A DNA stretch of 57,936 bases from Serratia plymuthica NBRC 102599 (GCF_001590925.1 NZ_BCTU01000004.1:1-57936); one strand, 5' to 3'; positions 25,662 to 36,517 are shown, counted from the stretch's first letter. Numbers and translations: made by a program. Notes: generated by a model from the letters alone, not told the origin.

Positions 25662-26546
25662 ATGGCTTCATTTTCCGGTATTTGGGTTGCGCTGGTTACC
25701 CCATTCAATAATAACGCCGTCGATCTGCCTGCGGTTAAACGGCTGGCGCAATACCTGATCGCCTCCGGCGTCTCCGGGTTGGTGGTCTGCGGCACCACCG
25801 GTGAAGCGGCGGCGTTAAGCAATGAAGAACAGTTGGCGGTGCTCGACGCAGTGCTGGACGTCGTGCCGGCCAGCCAGGTGGTGATGGGGTTATCGGGCAA
25901 TAACATGCTGGACACCCTGCAGATGCAACAGGAGATCCAACTGCGCGATATCGCCGGGGTGCTGATCCCCGCACCCTATTACATCCGCCCATCGCAATGC
26001 GGCCTGGTGGATTACTTCACCCAACTTGCCGATGCCTCGAGCGTGCCGGTGATCCTGTACAATATCCCGCAACGCACCGGCATCGTGATGGAACTACAAA
26101 CTATCAGGAAGATCGCACGCCATCCGCAGGTGAAGGCGATCAAGGACTGCGGCGGTAACCCGGACACAACTATGGCGCTGATTGACGACGGCGAGATCGA
26201 CGTCATGACCGGCGAAGATAACCTGATCCTCACCACCCTGTGCCTGGGCGGTACCGGTGCGATTTCCGCCTCCGCGCACATTTATCCGCAGCGCTTTGTG
26301 CAACTGGTGCAGCAAGTCGCCGACGGCGATCTGGCTGCGGCGCGTGCGAACTTCTATGCGCTGTTGCCGATGATCCACCAGATGTTCAGTTTCCCCAACC
26401 CGGCGCCGGTCAAAGCCGCTCTTGCTCAACAGGGCCTGATCCGCAACGAGCTGCGTTCGCCGATGCAAATCGTACCACAGCCGTTGCAACAGCAAATTGC
26501 CGTGACTCTGGCGCAGTTACAACCGGAAGAGGCGCTGATTAGCTAA
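25662..26546 (+). CDS. 4-hydroxy-tetrahydrodipicolinate synthase paralogue (DapA-like)
   Basis: A 294-residue protein of the DHDPS/N-acetylneuraminate lyase family. Schiff-base Lys161 (VKAIKDCGG), Tyr133 (LYNIPQRTG), GTTGE at 44-48 and Arg138 all fall where E. coli DapA has them. That conservation argues for true pyruvate-aspartate-semialdehyde condensation in lysine/diaminopimelate synthesis. Housekeeping dapA normally sits beside bamC elsewhere, so this may be a second copy. It stands alone, with its own promoter and dyad. Confidence 0.88.
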   Translation: MASFSGIWVALVTPFNNNAVDLPAVKRLAQYLIASGVSGLVVCGTTGEAAALSNEEQLAVLDAVLDVVPASQVVMGLSGNNMLDTLQMQQEIQLRDIAGVLIPAPYYIRPSQCGLVDYFTQLADASSVPVILYNIPQRTGIVMELQTIRKIARHPQVKAIKDCGGNPDTTMALIDDGEIDVMTGEDNLILTTLCLGGTGAISASAHIYPQRFVQLVQQVADGDLAAARANFYALLPMIHQMFSFPNPAPVKAALAQQGLIRNELRSPMQIVPQPLQQQIAVTLAQLQPEEALIS

Positions 26547-26638
26547 ATATGTCAGCTAACCCGCTGTAATTTTAGCGTTATGGAACTAAGATCAGAGGTT
26601 AAGCATGCCTGTCATTCATCACAATCAAGGAGCTTCCG

Positions 26639-27244
26639 ATGAAACTGTTCTATAAAGCCGGTGCCTGTTCTCTGTCCCCACATATTGTGTTGCGCGAGGC
26701 AGGTCTGGATTTTACGGCGGAAAAGGTCGATCTGGCGCAGAAAAAGACCGAAAGCGGCGCAGACTACCTGGCGATCACACCCAAAGGACAGGTACCGGCG
26801 CTGCTGCTGGATGATGGCAGTCTGCTGACCGAGGGCGTGGCGATTGTGCAATATTTGGCGGATCGCGTGCCTGATCGTAACCTGATCCCGGCGGCAGGTA
26901 CGCTGTCGCGCTATCATGCCATAGAGTGGCTGAACTATATTGCGACCGAATTGCACAAAGGATTTAGCCCGCTGTTTAATCCAAAAACGCCGTATGAATA
27001 CAAGAACATCGCACGCGCCAAACTGGAGCAGCAGTTCAGCTATTTGGACTCCGTGCTGGCGAAGCAGCATTTCCTGTTGGGAAACCGATTCAGCGTGGCG
27101 GACGCCTATCTGTTTACCGTTCTGCGTTGGGCCATTGCCCTGCAGTTTGATCTCAAAAAACACCCCCAGTTGGCGGCGTATTTTGATCGCGTAGCTGCGC
27201 GGCCAGCGGTGGATGCGGCGTTGAACGCCGAAGGTTTGAAATAA
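26639..27244 (+). CDS. gstA: Glutathione S-transferase GstA
   Basis: A 201-residue beta-class glutathione transferase. Cys10 in [20 protein letters not shown] is the conserved family residue, and the N-terminal thioredoxin-like half is followed by an all-helical half. It conjugates or binds glutathione in detoxification. AAGGAG lies at 26627-26632 before the ATG. It neighbours pdxY, as gstA does in E. coli. Confidence 0.95.
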   Translation: MKLFYKAGACSLSPHIVLREAGLDFTAEKVDLAQKKTESGADYLAITPKGQVPALLLDDGSLLTEGVAIVQYLADRVPDRNLIPAAGTLSRYHAIEWLNYIATELHKGFSPLFNPKTPYEYKNIARAKLEQQFSYLDSVLAKQHFLLGNRFSVADAYLFTVLRWAIALQFDLKKHPQLAAYFDRVAARPAVDAALNAEGLK

Positions 27245-27280
27245 TCCCAAGCCCCGGCTGCACAGCCGGGGCTACAGAAC

Positions 27281-28141
27281 TTACAGTTTCACCGCTTTGA
27301 ATTCGCAGTTCGGTTGCACGATGCGGTCTTGCGCCGCCACTACCTGCAGTTCGTACTCGCCCATTGCCTGGGTTGTCAGCATCACCTCATATACCGCTGC
27401 GGTCACATGCTCCAATGCTTTATCCAGCGCCACAGCTTTCAGTAAATTGACCAGCAACAGACCGCTGGTCAGATCGCCCACGCCTACTGGCTGACGAACG
27501 CCAAAATCCACCAGCGGACGACTGATATGCCAGGCTTCATCCGCCGTGACCAACAGCATTTCGAAACAGTCGATATGATAGCCGGCGCGGCTCAGGTGTT
27601 TGACCAGTACCAGCTTCGGCCCTTTGGCGATCAGTTCACGTGCTGCGCTTACCGCCTGCCCGACGTCAGTCACTTCCCGCTGGCTCAGCAATTCCAGTTC
27701 CAGCAGGTTTGGCGCAATCATGTCGCTGCAGTGTAGCGCCTGTTGGCAAAAAAACTCCGCCACGCCCGGCGCAACGATGCAGCCTTTCTCAGGATGCCCC
27801 ATCACCGGATCGCAGAAATACCAGGCGCCCGGATTAGCCTGTTTGACCTGACGAACCACCTCGAGAATATGGCTGCCCTGCTCCGGCGAACCGATATAGC
27901 CGCTCAGCACCGCATTGCAGTTTTTCAGTTGATCGATGGCCGCAATCCCCTGAGCGATCTCCGTCAGGTGGCTGGCCGGCATCACGCAGCCCGTCCATTT
28001 GCCGTACTGGGTATGATTTGAAAACTGCACCGTGTTCAGCGGCCAGACGTTAACGCCCATACGGCGCATGGGGAATTCAGCCGCACTGTTGCCCGCGTGC
28101 CCAAACACCACATGCGATTGAATAGAGAGAATGTTTTTCAT
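27281..28141 (-). CDS. pdxY: Pyridoxal kinase PdxY
   Basis: A 286-residue ribokinase-superfamily kinase that phosphorylates pyridoxal in the vitamin B6 salvage pathway. I start at ATG 28141 ([20 protein letters not shown]), which matches the family N terminus; an in-frame extension to 28162 has no counterpart. Further markers are [14 protein letters not shown] and the [11 protein letters not shown] substrate/anion-hole loop. A terminator separates it from tyrS upstream. Confidence 0.95.
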   Translation of the reverse strand: MKNILSIQSHVVFGHAGNSAAEFPMRRMGVNVWPLNTVQFSNHTQYGKWTGCVMPASHLTEIAQGIAAIDQLKNCNAVLSGYIGSPEQGSHILEVVRQVKQANPGAWYFCDPVMGHPEKGCIVAPGVAEFFCQQALHCSDMIAPNLLELELLSQREVTDVGQAVSAARELIAKGPKLVLVKHLSRAGYHIDCFEMLLVTADEAWHISRPLVDFGVRQPVGVGDLTSGLLLVNLLKAVALDKALEHVTAAVYEVMLTTQAMGEYELQVVAAQDRIVQPNCEFKAVKL

Positions 28142-28167
28142 CAACACTGACGGTCCTGTCACCTTAA

Positions 28168-28194
28168 AAAATAAAGGGGCCTCGAAAGGCCCCT
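28168..28194 (-). terminator. Intrinsic terminator between tyrS and pdxY
   Basis: On the minus strand an 8-bp stem AGGGGCCT / AGGCCCCT with a four-base loop (plus 28175-28194) is followed by TTATTTTTTAAGG. It ends the tyrS transcript before pdxY, although some read-through is likely since pdxY has little room for its own promoter. Confidence 0.88.
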
Positions 28195-28207
28195 CATTGA
28201 AATTTAA

Positions 28208-29482
28208 TTATTTCCAGTCGATCAGGCAGTAATGTTTTTTACCCCGGCGCAACAGCGTGTAACGGCCAAACAGACGATCGGCGTCGCTGAACGCGTATTC
28301 GGCGTTGGACTGTTTCTCACCGTTGATGGTCACCGCGTTGGAACCGATCATGGTGCGCGCCTGGCCACGTGACGGTACCAGTTCAGCATTCACCAACGCC
28401 TGCTGCAGATCCGCATCGCCATCCAGTTTGATGGTTGGCATGCCGTCTTGCGCCAACTGGGCGAAGTCCGCTTCGGTCATCTCATGCAACGCACCGGAGA
28501 ACAGGCTCTGGGTGATGCGCTTGGCCGCAGCCAGCCCTTCCGCGCCATGTACCATGCCGGTCACTTCTTCCGCCAGCACATACTGGGCACGCGGCGCTTT
28601 GCCGCTGTTCTTGTCTTCTTCTTCCAGCGCGTTGATGTCTTCCAGGCTCATGAAGGTGAAGAACTTCAGGAAACGGTAAACGTCGGCGTCGGCGGTGTTG
28701 ATCCAGAACTGGTAGAACTTGTATGGGCTGGTTTTTTCCGGTGCCAACCACACGGCGCCGCCTTCGGTTTTACCGAATTTGGTGCCATCCGCTTTGGTGA
28801 TCAACGGAACCGTCAGGCCGAACACCTGTTTCTGGTGCATGCGGCGAGTCAGATCGATACCGGACGTGATGTTGCCCCACTGGTCGGAACCGCCAATCTG
28901 CAGTTCCACCTGATGGCGGTTGTACAACTCGGAGAAGTCGAAACCCTGCAGCAGGTTATAGGAGAACTCGGTGAAGGAAATGCCCGAGTCGTCGCGGTTC
29001 AAACGTTGCTTCACCGCTTCCTTGTTGATCATCTGGTTCACGGAGAAATGCTTGCCGATGTCACGCAGGAAGGTCAGCACGTTCATGCCGCCGAACCAGT
29101 CATAGTTGTTGGCGGCGATGGCGCTGTTGCTGCCGCAGTCGAAATCGAGGAACGGGGAAACCTGTTTGCGGATCTTTTCCACCCACTCATTCACCGTCTC
29201 GGCGGTATTCAGCTTGCGCTCAGCCGCTTTGAAGCTCGGATCGCCGATCAGACCGGTCGCGCCGCCTACCAGCGCGACCGGCTTGTGACCGGCCAACTGG
29301 AAGCGCTTCAGGCACAACAGAGGAACCAGATGGCCCAAATGCAAGCTGTCAGCGGTCGGATCGAAACCGCAATACAGTGCAATTGGCCCTTGCGCCAGTC
29401 GCTCTGCTAACGCTTCCTCATCCGTAACCTGGGCAACGAGGCCCCGCTCTTGCAGTTGTTTAATCAAGTTGCTGCTTGCCAT
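28208..29482 (-). CDS. tyrS: Tyrosyl-tRNA synthetase
   Basis: A 424-residue class I aminoacyl-tRNA synthetase. The HIGH-type motif is HLGHLVP, the KMSKS-type motif is KFGKT, and the C-terminal S4-like RNA-binding domain ends in [18 protein letters not shown] 29482 ([18 protein letters not shown]) is the start that matches E. coli TyrS from residue 1; the frame runs on upstream to 29524. The order pdxH-tyrS-pdxY is that of E. coli. Confidence 0.97.
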   Translation of the reverse strand: MASSNLIKQLQERGLVAQVTDEEALAERLAQGPIALYCGFDPTADSLHLGHLVPLLCLKRFQLAGHKPVALVGGATGLIGDPSFKAAERKLNTAETVNEWVEKIRKQVSPFLDFDCGSNSAIAANNYDWFGGMNVLTFLRDIGKHFSVNQMINKEAVKQRLNRDDSGISFTEFSYNLLQGFDFSELYNRHQVELQIGGSDQWGNITSGIDLTRRMHQKQVFGLTVPLITKADGTKFGKTEGGAVWLAPEKTSPYKFYQFWINTADADVYRFLKFFTFMSLEDINALEEEDKNSGKAPRAQYVLAEEVTGMVHGAEGLAAAKRITQSLFSGALHEMTEADFAQLAQDGMPTIKLDGDADLQQALVNAELVPSRGQARTMIGSNAVTINGEKQSNAEYAFSDADRLFGRYTLLRRGKKHYCLIDWK

Positions 29483-29620
29483 CAATGACTCCATGTATAA
29501 ACGAATGCACCTTTGTCGGTACACGACCTTCCGCCCACTGGCGAAATATAAAATCGGGGTAGCGCATAGAATAAAGCGCCGGCGGCATCAGTGCCAGCGC
29601 TTAAGGGGGATTTTCAGTCT

Positions 29621-30274
29621 TCAGGGCGCCAGTCGGTCAATTTTCCAGTCATTCCCATCGCGCTGATACAAAAAGCGGTCATGCAGGCGGTGTTCGCCGC
29701 CCTGCCAGAACTCGACAGAATCGAAATTAACGCGGAATCCGCCCCAGAAACTCGGCAACGGCACTTCGCCCTGCTGGAATTTTTGCTTCAGTTCGAGGAA
29801 TTTGCTCTCCAGTACGCCGCGTGCGGAAATACGCGATGACTGCTGCGATACCCAGGCGCCGATTTGGCTGTCTTTCGGCCGACTGGTGAAGTACTTCATG
29901 ACTTCCAGCGTGGACAGACGTTCCGCCTTGCCAAGGAAAATCACCTGGCGATCGAGCATATGCCACGGAAACAGCAGGCTGATGTGCGGGTTTTGCGCCA
30001 ACTGCTGCGCCTTGCGGCTGCCGAGGTTGGTATAAAAGACCAGCCCTTTGTCGTCAACATGCTTGAGCAGCACGATACGTTGATAGGGCTGCCCATTTTC
30101 ATCCACCGTAGCCACACACATGGCGGTAGGATCGGCCAGACGCGCCTCGCAGGCCTGTTTCAGCCAGCGTTCGAACAATTCCAGCGGATTAGCGGTCAGA
30201 TCGTTGCGGCGCAGGCCGCCACGGGTGTATTCACGGCGCAGGTCCGCAACATCAAACTCATTATTTTCAATCAT
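29621..30274 (-). CDS. pdxH: Pyridoxine 5'-phosphate oxidase
   Basis: A 217-residue FMN flavoenzyme that oxidises PNP or PMP to pyridoxal 5'-phosphate. The core motifs [48 protein letters not shown] and the closing [19 protein letters not shown] are all present. I start at ATG 30274; a TTG at 30286 would add four residues. No strong ribosome binding site is visible. It lies upstream of tyrS on the same strand. Confidence 0.96.
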   Translation of the reverse strand: MIENNEFDVADLRREYTRGGLRRNDLTANPLELFERWLKQACEARLADPTAMCVATVDENGQPYQRIVLLKHVDDKGLVFYTNLGSRKAQQLAQNPHISLLFPWHMLDRQVIFLGKAERLSTLEVMKYFTSRPKDSQIGAWVSQQSSRISARGVLESKFLELKQKFQQGEVPLPSFWGGFRVNFDSVEFWQGGEHRLHDRFLYQRDGNDWKIDRLAP

Positions 30275-30363
30275 CTGGTTTATCAACCAACCGAAAAAAT
30301 CGTCGTTACATTCTGCGCCTGCAGCGCCAGAATCTCAATCGTTCTGACGCCGCCGCCGGCCGA

Positions 30364-30666
30364 TCAGTTAGCCAGTACGCAGTCGCTCATAATCACCTTG
30401 TCATTACGTTCGACATAGGCGTTTTGGCCCTTCGACCAGAAACTGTACTTACCGTCGCTGTATTTCGTACCGGACATAACCAGCACCTGTTTCAGCTTCA
30501 GTTGCTCGCCATCCATCAGAAAGTTGGCCGTACTTTCCTTACCGTCCACCGACACCGTCAACGGCGTGGTGCCGCACTGGTAATGCAGAGTCTGGCTGCT
30601 TTGCGGCAACACGTAGCTGCAACCCGCCAATGCCAGTGCGCCCGCGGCAGTAATCATTTTTTTCAT
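30364..30666 (-). CDS. mliC: Lipoprotein inhibitor of c-type lysozyme MliC
   Basis: A 100-residue lipoprotein with signal peptide and lipobox LAGC (Cys16 as lipidation site). The MliC/PliC core is visible: HYQCGTTPLTVSVDG, the second Cys near the end (MSDCVLAN) and the inhibitory-loop-like SGTKYSDGKYSFWSKG. It protects peptidoglycan from host lysozyme at the outer membrane. The gene lies between pdxH and anmK as in E. coli. Confidence 0.92.
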   Translation of the reverse strand: MKKMITAAGALALAGCSYVLPQSSQTLHYQCGTTPLTVSVDGKESTANFLMDGEQLKLKQVLVMSGTKYSDGKYSFWSKGQNAYVERNDKVIMSDCVLAN

Positions 30667-30711
30667 GCTGTTGCTCCTTAGGGAAATCTGTCGATTTCTA
30701 TCCTAACAGAG

Positions 30712-31833
30712 CTAACGGGGCCCTAAAGGCAAAACCGGATAAATCCCACCCAGCAGGGTTTCACGGCTGGCGCCGGTGACCGACGGCAGGTTGCCGGCCT
30801 GCCCGGACAGGGTACGAAACGCCAGCCAGGCAAAGGCCAGCGCCTCCATATCGTCGCCACTGACGCCGAAATCATCAGTCAGACACACTTCGGTGCCCGG
30901 CAACAGCGCGGACATTCGCGCCATCAACAACGGGTTGCGCGCCCCGCCGCCGCACACCAGCAAACGCTCGCAGCCGCCCGCCAACTGTACCTGTTCGCAA
31001 ATGGTGACCGCCGTCAGTTCCGCCAGGGTGGTTTGCACATCGACGGGGCTGATAGCCTGCAAGCCCGAGAGCTGACGCTCCAGCCAGGCGGCATTAAAAT
31101 ACTCGCGGCCGGTGCTTTTCGGCGCAGGCAGCGCGAAGTAAGGATCGGCCAACATCTGTTGCAACAACGGCAGGCAGACGCGCCCTTCCATCGCCCATGC
31201 GCCGTCTTTATCGTAAGGCTGCGAGCGATGACGCCATACCCAGGAGTCCATCAGCATATTGCCCGGCCCGGTATCGAACCCCCGCACCGGTACGCCTGGC
31301 AGCAGCAGCGACAGGTTGGCGATGCCGCCAATATTCAGCACCATACGGCGTTCTGTTTGATGCGCCAACAGCGCCTGATGAAACGCCGGCACCAGCGGGG
31401 CACCCTGGCCGCCGTAGGCCATATCGCGGCGGCGAAAATCGCCGACGGTGGTGATATTGGTCAACGCGGCGATGCGGTTGTTATCGCCCAGTTGCATCGA
31501 GAAACTCGCGTCGCCTCCAGGCTCATGCCAGACCGTCTGTCCATGGCAACCGATAGCCGTGATGTCATGCGCCGAGACGCCGGTTTTTTTCAGCAAGCCA
31601 AGCACCGCCTCGCCAAACAGCATCCCAAGCTGCGCATCCAGTCGGCCCACCGCAGAAAGCGTGGTCTGCTGGCCCTGGCACATGCCAAGAATGTCTTGCT
31701 TCAGTTGGATCGGCATCGGGTGGCTGTAACTGGCCTGCTGCGCGACCATTCGTCCGTCGATTGCGGCAAGCACCACATCGACGCCATCCAGACTGGTGCC
31801 AGACATAACACCTATATAGCGGCCTGACTTCAT
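30712..31833 (-). CDS. anmK: Anhydro-N-acetylmuramic acid kinase
   Basis: A 373-residue kinase of the actin/hexokinase fold. It converts anhydroMurNAc to MurNAc-6-phosphate in peptidoglycan recycling. The phosphate loop [18 protein letters not shown] is at residues 10-27, and [12 protein letters not shown] and [14 protein letters not shown] are further family signatures. It is divergent from slyB, as in E. coli. Confidence 0.96.
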   Translation of the reverse strand: MKSGRYIGVMSGTSLDGVDVVLAAIDGRMVAQQASYSHPMPIQLKQDILGMCQGQQTTLSAVGRLDAQLGMLFGEAVLGLLKKTGVSAHDITAIGCHGQTVWHEPGGDASFSMQLGDNNRIAALTNITTVGDFRRRDMAYGGQGAPLVPAFHQALLAHQTERRMVLNIGGIANLSLLLPGVPVRGFDTGPGNMLMDSWVWRHRSQPYDKDGAWAMEGRVCLPLLQQMLADPYFALPAPKSTGREYFNAAWLERQLSGLQAISPVDVQTTLAELTAVTICEQVQLAGGCERLLVCGGGARNPLLMARMSALLPGTEVCLTDDFGVSGDDMEALAFAWLAFRTLSGQAGNLPSVTGASRETLLGGIYPVLPLGPR

Positions 31834-32198
31834 AGCAACATCCTTTAACCCGCACGGGGAAACAAACTTTCAACCGATAAATAAACCAGAATTAGGCCAT
31901 TAACGCCATGAATTATGATGCCTTTTTTCACCTCTGTGAGCGATGCGCCTGTTTTTACCTGTCGCCCACGCAGATAAAGACGGCTAAACCCCGGCTCAAC
32001 CCGCAACGGAATTTGTTCCAGCCCTGTTATAAAGCTAAACCACCGTTTATTATTGGTTGAACAGAGTAAAGTTAAGCTTCGTGCAGTGACGGGGCATGGT
32101 GATGTACGTGTGTTTACGCCATACTTTGTCTATTATTTTCACTGAATCTGGCCTGGCAAAATTTCCCAGGTTATGGACTACTACAACAGGAGTTTTAT
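31834..32198. promoter_or_regulatory. Divergent region between anmK and slyB
   Basis: This 365-base gap has no credible reading frame. It must hold the anmK and slyB promoters. The clearest element is a PhoP-box-like repeat at 32044-32060. The slyB ATG follows ACAGGAG at 32185-32191. Confidence 0.6.
32044..32060 (+). promoter_or_regulatory. PhoP-box-like direct repeat before slyB
   Basis: CGTTTA-TTATT-GGTTGA closely matches the PhoP box consensus (T/G)GTTTA-N5-(T/G)GTTTA, with one mismatch in each half. E. coli and Salmonella slyB are PhoP-regulated, so the position 140 bases before slyB is meaningful. A TAAAGT or GTTAAG just downstream could be the -10. Confidence 0.6.
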
Positions 32199-32663
32199 AT
32201 GATCAAGCGTCTTCTCGTCGTTGCCGTCGCCGCAGTTACGCTGGCAGGATGCGCCAATGAATCTATGTCCGGCGACGTCTATTCGTCCTCGCAGGCTAAA
32301 CAGGTTCAGACCGTGACTTACGGTACGCTGGTTTCTGTCCGTCCAGTCAAGATCCAGGGGAGCGACAGTTCGAATACCATTGGCGCTATCGGCGGTGCGG
32401 TCCTTGGCGGCCTGCTGGGTAACACCGTAGGTGGCGGCACCGGCCGTACCCTGGCAACCGCTGCGGGCGCAGTGGCAGGCGGCGTAGCCGGCAACAGCGT
32501 CGGTGAGCTGGCAGGACGCACTTCGGGTTATGAGTTGGAAATCAAAACCGATCAGAAAGAGAACATCGTGGTGGTTCAGAAGGCTGGCGCAACCAAGTTC
32601 AGCGTAGGCCAACGCGTGCGTATGGCGCGCACCGGCGACACCATTACCGTCTCCCCGCTGTAA
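32199..32663 (+). CDS. slyB: Outer-membrane lipoprotein SlyB
   Basis: A 154-residue lipoprotein. Signal peptide MIKRLLVVAVAAVTLAGC ends in lipobox LAGC (Cys18). The middle is a glycine-zipper region (GAIGGAVLGGLLGNTVGG...AAGAVAGGVAG), and the C-terminal domain holds GYELEIKTD. SlyB is a PhoPQ-controlled protein that helps keep the outer membrane intact under stress. It converges on slyA. Confidence 0.95.
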   Translation: MIKRLLVVAVAAVTLAGCANESMSGDVYSSSQAKQVQTVTYGTLVSVRPVKIQGSDSSNTIGAIGGAVLGGLLGNTVGGGTGRTLATAAGAVAGGVAGNSVGELAGRTSGYELEIKTDQKENIVVVQKAGATKFSVGQRVRMARTGDTITVSPL

Positions 32664-32686
32664 ACGTAAGCGAAAGCTAAAAGGTA

Positions 32687-32712
32687 AAACCGGAGGCCAA
32701 GGCCTCCGGTTT
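32687..32712. terminator. Bidirectional terminator between slyB and slyA
   Basis: A long perfect stem AAACCGGAGGCC / GGCCTCCGGTTT with a minimal AA loop, followed by CATTTCC on the plus strand. It separates the convergent slyB and slyA genes. Confidence 0.8.
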
Positions 32713-32755
32713 CATTTCCGATGCTGTGAAATCTAGTCAAATAAAGAAAACATTA

Positions 32756-33190
32756 TTATTGTTTATTTTGTAATTCAGTGATGTTTTGTTCCAGCTTGCC
32801 AATCAAACCTACCAACTGTTGTACTTCATCGGTGGTAATGCCGCTCAAAATTTCACCGCGCGTAGAGCTGATGACGCTGTCGACTTCCCTGATGATGGGA
32901 TCGGCCGCTTCAGTCAACTTGATACGCTTGGCACGCCGATCGTTAGCGCAAGTGTGACGGGTAATAAGCCCTTTCTCTTCCAGTTGGTCCAGTGTTCGAA
33001 CCAACGAAGGTTGTTCAATACCGATCGCCTTGGCCAGTTGGATCTGCGACTGCTCCGGCGGTAGGCGATTGATATTGTGCAGGGTAACCCAGTGTGTTTG
33101 CGTGAGCGCCAGCGGCTTGAGCCGATGATCGATAAGCGCGCGCCAAACACGAACTAATCGTGCTAAATCTGAACCTAATGATGACTCCAC
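32756..33190 (-). CDS. slyA: MarR-family regulator SlyA
   Basis: A 144-residue winged-helix regulator nearly identical in plan to E. coli/Salmonella Sly[27 protein letters not shown], then the recognition-helix region [20 protein letters not shown] and the wing [12 protein letters not shown]. It controls virulence, envelope and stress genes, often by displacing H-NS. It is divergent from ydhIJK, with a SlyA-type palindrome in the gap, suggesting autoregulation and control of the efflux set. Confidence 0.96.
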   Translation of the reverse strand: MESSLGSDLARLVRVWRALIDHRLKPLALTQTHWVTLHNINRLPPEQSQIQLAKAIGIEQPSLVRTLDQLEEKGLITRHTCANDRRAKRIKLTEAADPIIREVDSVISSTRGEILSGITTDEVQQLVGLIGKLEQNITELQNKQ

Positions 33191-33205
33191 TTCCCCCTCC
33201 TTATA

Positions 33206-33219
33206 ATTAGCATGCTAAT
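33206..33219. promoter_or_regulatory. SlyA-type operator
   Basis: ATTAGCATGCTAAT is a perfect 14-bp palindrome, and its core TTAGCATGCTAA differs from the SlyA consensus TTAGCAAGCTAA by one base. It lies 16 bases upstream of the slyA start codon, where bound SlyA would block its own transcript. Confidence 0.75.
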
Positions 33220-33370
33220 ATAACCTTCCAAAGCTTAGACCATTCTGAGTAACTCACATTAAAAACACAAATGTATATAATGTATGTTGAAGAAATAGCC
33301 ACCGTTTTGGTCAATTATTGTTTATCCTTTACGCAAATATTTAACATATTCACTCTTAGGGATTGTTAAT

Positions 33371-33607
33371 GTGAATGGTTCATGGCTTCACGTCGCCTCC
33401 CCTCTACCCGATTTGGTGCTCGGAGCCTCACTCTATTTTCCACCCCTATTTAAAGCTTTTTTGCTCGGGTCAGTTTTATGGCTACTGGCACACCACCTGT
33501 TGCGGGACTGGATTTATTCCGGCGAAATTTGGCATCCCCTGTTGATGGATTTGTCTATTTTCGTCATCGCCGTCAGTGGTTCCTTATGCATTTTAGCGAG
33601 TTGGTAA
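33371..33607 (+). CDS. ydhI: DUF1656 inner-membrane protein YdhI
   Basis: A 78-residue protein with two membrane segments and the family motif [20 protein letters not shown]. It starts at GTG 33371. It is the small first gene of the aaeX-like efflux set ydhI-ydhJ-ydhK and ends three bases before ydhJ. DUF1656 proteins accompany aromatic-acid-type efflux pumps; their exact role is unknown. Confidence 0.92.
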   Translation: MNGSWLHVASPLPDLVLGASLYFPPLFKAFLLGSVLWLLAHHLLRDWIYSGEIWHPLLMDLSIFVIAVSGSLCILASW

Positions 33608-33610
33608 CTC

Positions 33611-34468
33611 ATGACGCATAAAACGTTAAAATATTTTTCTACGGTAATCGTTTGTGCCATTGCCCTGTGCGCCGGTTGGTGGTCGTGGAATTATTATATG
33701 CAATCCCCGTGGACCCGTGATGGAAAAGTGCGCGCCGAGCTCGTCAATATCACACCAGAAGTTTCTGGGAGATTAGAGAAAATAACTGTACATGACAATC
33801 AGTTCATACCTGCGGGAAGTCTGATTTTTACTCTCGACCCGGTGCCATACCAGATTGCGCTGGACAATGCTGAGGCCGCGCTGGCAAAAGCGCAGTCCGA
33901 TCTGGCCAGGGCCGATCATGAGGCAGCGCGCCGCCGCGGCCTGCCGAAAAACGTTATTTCTGCTGAAGATATGGACGAATCAAATTTAGCCGCACAAGCA
34001 ATGAAAGCCGCGTATAAAGCCGCTGACGCTAATCTGAAACAGGCTAAATGGAATTTAAGTAAAACTAAAATGTACGCGCCTGCAGATGGCTATATCACTA
34101 ATTTGCAAGCCCGGGTTGGAAACTATGCCAGCGCCGGTACCCCTCTGGTGGCGCTGGTTGACGCGCACTCATTTTATGTGCTCGGATATTTTGAAGAAAC
34201 CAAACTGAAGCATATAAACGAAGGCAACAAAGCGGACATCGTTTTATATAATGGCAACATTCCTCTGCAGGGCCAAGTGGAGAGCATCGGTCGTGCCATT
34301 AACGATCAAAGCGTCGACAACAGCAGTGATTTATTAATGGATGTGAAGCCCAACGTTCCCTGGGTACGGCTGGCGCAGCGCGTACCGGTGCGGATAAAAC
34401 TGCTGAACGTGCCCGCCGATCTGCCTTTAGTGGCCGGCACTACTTGCACCATCGCCATTCATCAGTAA
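33611..34468 (+). CDS. ydhJ: HlyD-family periplasmic adaptor YdhJ
   Basis: A 285-residue membrane-fusion protein with one N-terminal membrane segment. The biotinyl-lipoyl halves read VNITPEVSGRLEKITVHDNQFI and YAPADGYITNLQARVGNYAS, flanking a coiled coil (about residues 90-150, LAKAQSDLARADHEAARRR). It bridges the FUSC inner-membrane transporter YdhK to the outer part of the envelope. Neighbour spacing and order match E. coli. Confidence 0.94.
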   Translation: MTHKTLKYFSTVIVCAIALCAGWWSWNYYMQSPWTRDGKVRAELVNITPEVSGRLEKITVHDNQFIPAGSLIFTLDPVPYQIALDNAEAALAKAQSDLARADHEAARRRGLPKNVISAEDMDESNLAAQAMKAAYKAADANLKQAKWNLSKTKMYAPADGYITNLQARVGNYASAGTPLVALVDAHSFYVLGYFEETKLKHINEGNKADIVLYNGNIPLQGQVESIGRAINDQSVDNSSDLLMDVKPNVPWVRLAQRVPVRIKLLNVPADLPLVAGTTCTIAIHQ

Positions 34469-34477
34469 GGCTAACCA

Positions 34478-36511
34478 GTGAACCTGCCTTTTTTGGAATG
34501 GAGCCGTACCCCCTGGGGTAAGGCCAACGGTGGCCAGTGGCGGTATGCGCTGCGCAACTCGCTGGCCATGTGTCTGTCATTGTGGGTAGCGTTCGTCCTC
34601 AATCTCGACGAACCTTATTGGGCGTTGACCTCCGCGGCGGTGGTCAGTTTCCCCACCGTCGGCGGCGTCATCAGCAAAAGCATCGGGCGCATTATCGGCA
34701 GCCTGCTCGGTGCCGCCGCTTCAGTGGCCATTGCCGGCCATTGCCTGAACGACCCTTGGCTGTTTACCTTGTTTATCGCCGCCTGGATCGGTCTGTGCAC
34801 GTACATTTCCAACCATTACCAGAACAACGTCTCCTATGCCTTCGCGCTGGCAGGCTATACCGCCGCCATCATCGCCTTCGGCACGGTCAACGTCACCGAT
34901 ACCCAACAAATCTTTGATATCGCTCAGGCGCGCGTCTGCGAGGTCATCACCGGTATTCTGTGCGGTGGCGTGATGATGATGATTCTGCCAAGCACCTCCG
35001 ACGGCGAGGCTCTGCTGACCTCGTTACGGCGCATGCATCTGCGGCTGCTGGAACATGCCGCGATGCTGTGGCAGCCGGAAATCACCGCTCAAATGCGCAC
35101 ATCGCATGAGGGCGTCATAGGTCAGATCCTGACCATGAATCTGCTGCGTATTCAGGCGTTCTGGAGCCACTACCGGCTGCGGCGGCAGAATAACGTGCTT
35201 AACTATATGCTGCACCAGCAGTTGCGCCTTACCAGCGTGATTTCCAGCCTGCGCCGCATGCTGCTGAATTGGCCGGACCATCCGGCCAATCTGGCGGCCG
35301 TCCTGGATCAATTGCTGACAGAATTACGCGCTCCCGCCACCGACAAATACCGGCTGGCGCGTATCCTGCAGCAGATAGCGCCCCAGGATCCGACAGATTA
35401 CCGCCACCGAGCCTTCTGGCTGCGGCTGCGCCATTTCTGTTGGCTGTATCTGCGCTGCAGTCGCTGGTTGCAAAGATTGGAAGGTGCCACGCCGGTCAGC
35501 GATATCCAGCCCCCTCGCGTGACCTCTCTGGCGCGCCATACCGACAGTTACGAAGCCGCCTATAACGGCCTTCGCACCTTTTTGTGCATTATCATCGGTT
35601 GCGCTTATTGGATTAATACCCAGTGGGATGCAGGCAGCTCGGCACTGACGTTAACCGCCATCAGTTGCGTGCTCTATTCTTCTACTCCTTCGCCGATCAA
35701 CAGCATCACCACCTTGTTGAAAGCGGTCTTGTTGCTTTCGGTTGCCTGTTTTGTAGTGAAATTCGGGCTGATGATCCAAATCGATGATTTTTGGGTGTTC
35801 TGCGCTTTTCTGTTCCCCATTCTGGTCACCCTGCAGATGATCAAACTGCAAAACCCGCCCTACGCCGCGCTATGGGGGCAACTGATCGTATTCATGGGGT
35901 CTTTTCTCACCGTCACCAACCCACCCAGTTACGATTATCAGTCGTTCCTCAATGACAACATCGGCAAGATTGTTGGGGTATTATTTGCCGGTTTGGCCTT
36001 CCAGATCCTGCGGCCCAGCTCTGACAAGCGCAAAAGCCGGCGCATTATCCGCGCCCTGCGGCGCGACTTTAGCGATCAACTGAGCAAAAAACCGCAGCAG
36101 AGCGAGAGTCAGTTCGAATCGCTGATTTATCACCGCGTCAGTCAGTTGAATCAAAGTCAGGATCAGGAGGCGCGCAGCTGGTTATTGCGCTGGGGCGTGG
36201 TGCTGCTCAACTGCAGCCATATCGTTTGGCAACTGCGTGACTGGCAAACCCGCTCCGATCCGCTCTCGGCGGTGCGCGACGTCTGCATTCACTGTCTACG
36301 GCACATTATGACCGAGAAAGGCGTACAGCACCGATCTCTGGACGCCACGCTGCAGGAGCTGCTGCGCATGAGCAATGCGCTGGCGCACCACCCGGAACAG
36401 GCGGCGCGCGATCTTGCCGGGTTGATTTGGCGGCTTTACTGTTCGCTGCAACAGTTGCAGCAGGCGATCAACCCGCCTGACGAGGTTGCGGCCACACCGA
36501 CCGCCCGTTAA
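34478..36511 (+). CDS. ydhK: FUSC-family efflux transporter YdhK
   Basis: A 677-residue inner-membrane protein of the fusaric-acid-resistance/AaeB type, with two groups of membrane helices (about residues 20-180 and 360-510) split by a large cytoplasmic domain. It starts at GTG 34478, nine bases after ydhJ. With YdhI and YdhJ it probably exports aromatic or lipophilic compounds. It converges on sodC with only six bases between stops. Confidence 0.93.
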   Translation: MNLPFLEWSRTPWGKANGGQWRYALRNSLAMCLSLWVAFVLNLDEPYWALTSAAVVSFPTVGGVISKSIGRIIGSLLGAAASVAIAGHCLNDPWLFTLFIAAWIGLCTYISNHYQNNVSYAFALAGYTAAIIAFGTVNVTDTQQIFDIAQARVCEVITGILCGGVMMMILPSTSDGEALLTSLRRMHLRLLEHAAMLWQPEITAQMRTSHEGVIGQILTMNLLRIQAFWSHYRLRRQNNVLNYMLHQQLRLTSVISSLRRMLLNWPDHPANLAAVLDQLLTELRAPATDKYRLARILQQIAPQDPTDYRHRAFWLRLRHFCWLYLRCSRWLQRLEGATPVSDIQPPRVTSLARHTDSYEAAYNGLRTFLCIIIGCAYWINTQWDAGSSALTLTAISCVLYSSTPSPINSITTLLKAVLLLSVACFVVKFGLMIQIDDFWVFCAFLFPILVTLQMIKLQNPPYAALWGQLIVFMGSFLTVTNPPSYDYQSFLNDNIGKIVGVLFAGLAFQILRPSSDKRKSRRIIRALRRDFSDQLSKKPQQSESQFESLIYHRVSQLNQSQDQEARSWLLRWGVVLLNCSHIVWQLRDWQTRSDPLSAVRDVCIHCLRHIMTEKGVQHRSLDATLQELLRMSNALAHHPEQAARDLAGLIWRLYCSLQQLQQAINPPDEVAATPTAR

Positions 36512-36517
36512 ACCCGA

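Noticed and set aside
28448-29410. A 320-codon open frame on the plus strand
   Set aside because: It is entirely antisense to tyrS, whose motifs and full-length match are certain; long antisense frames are common in GC-rich genes.
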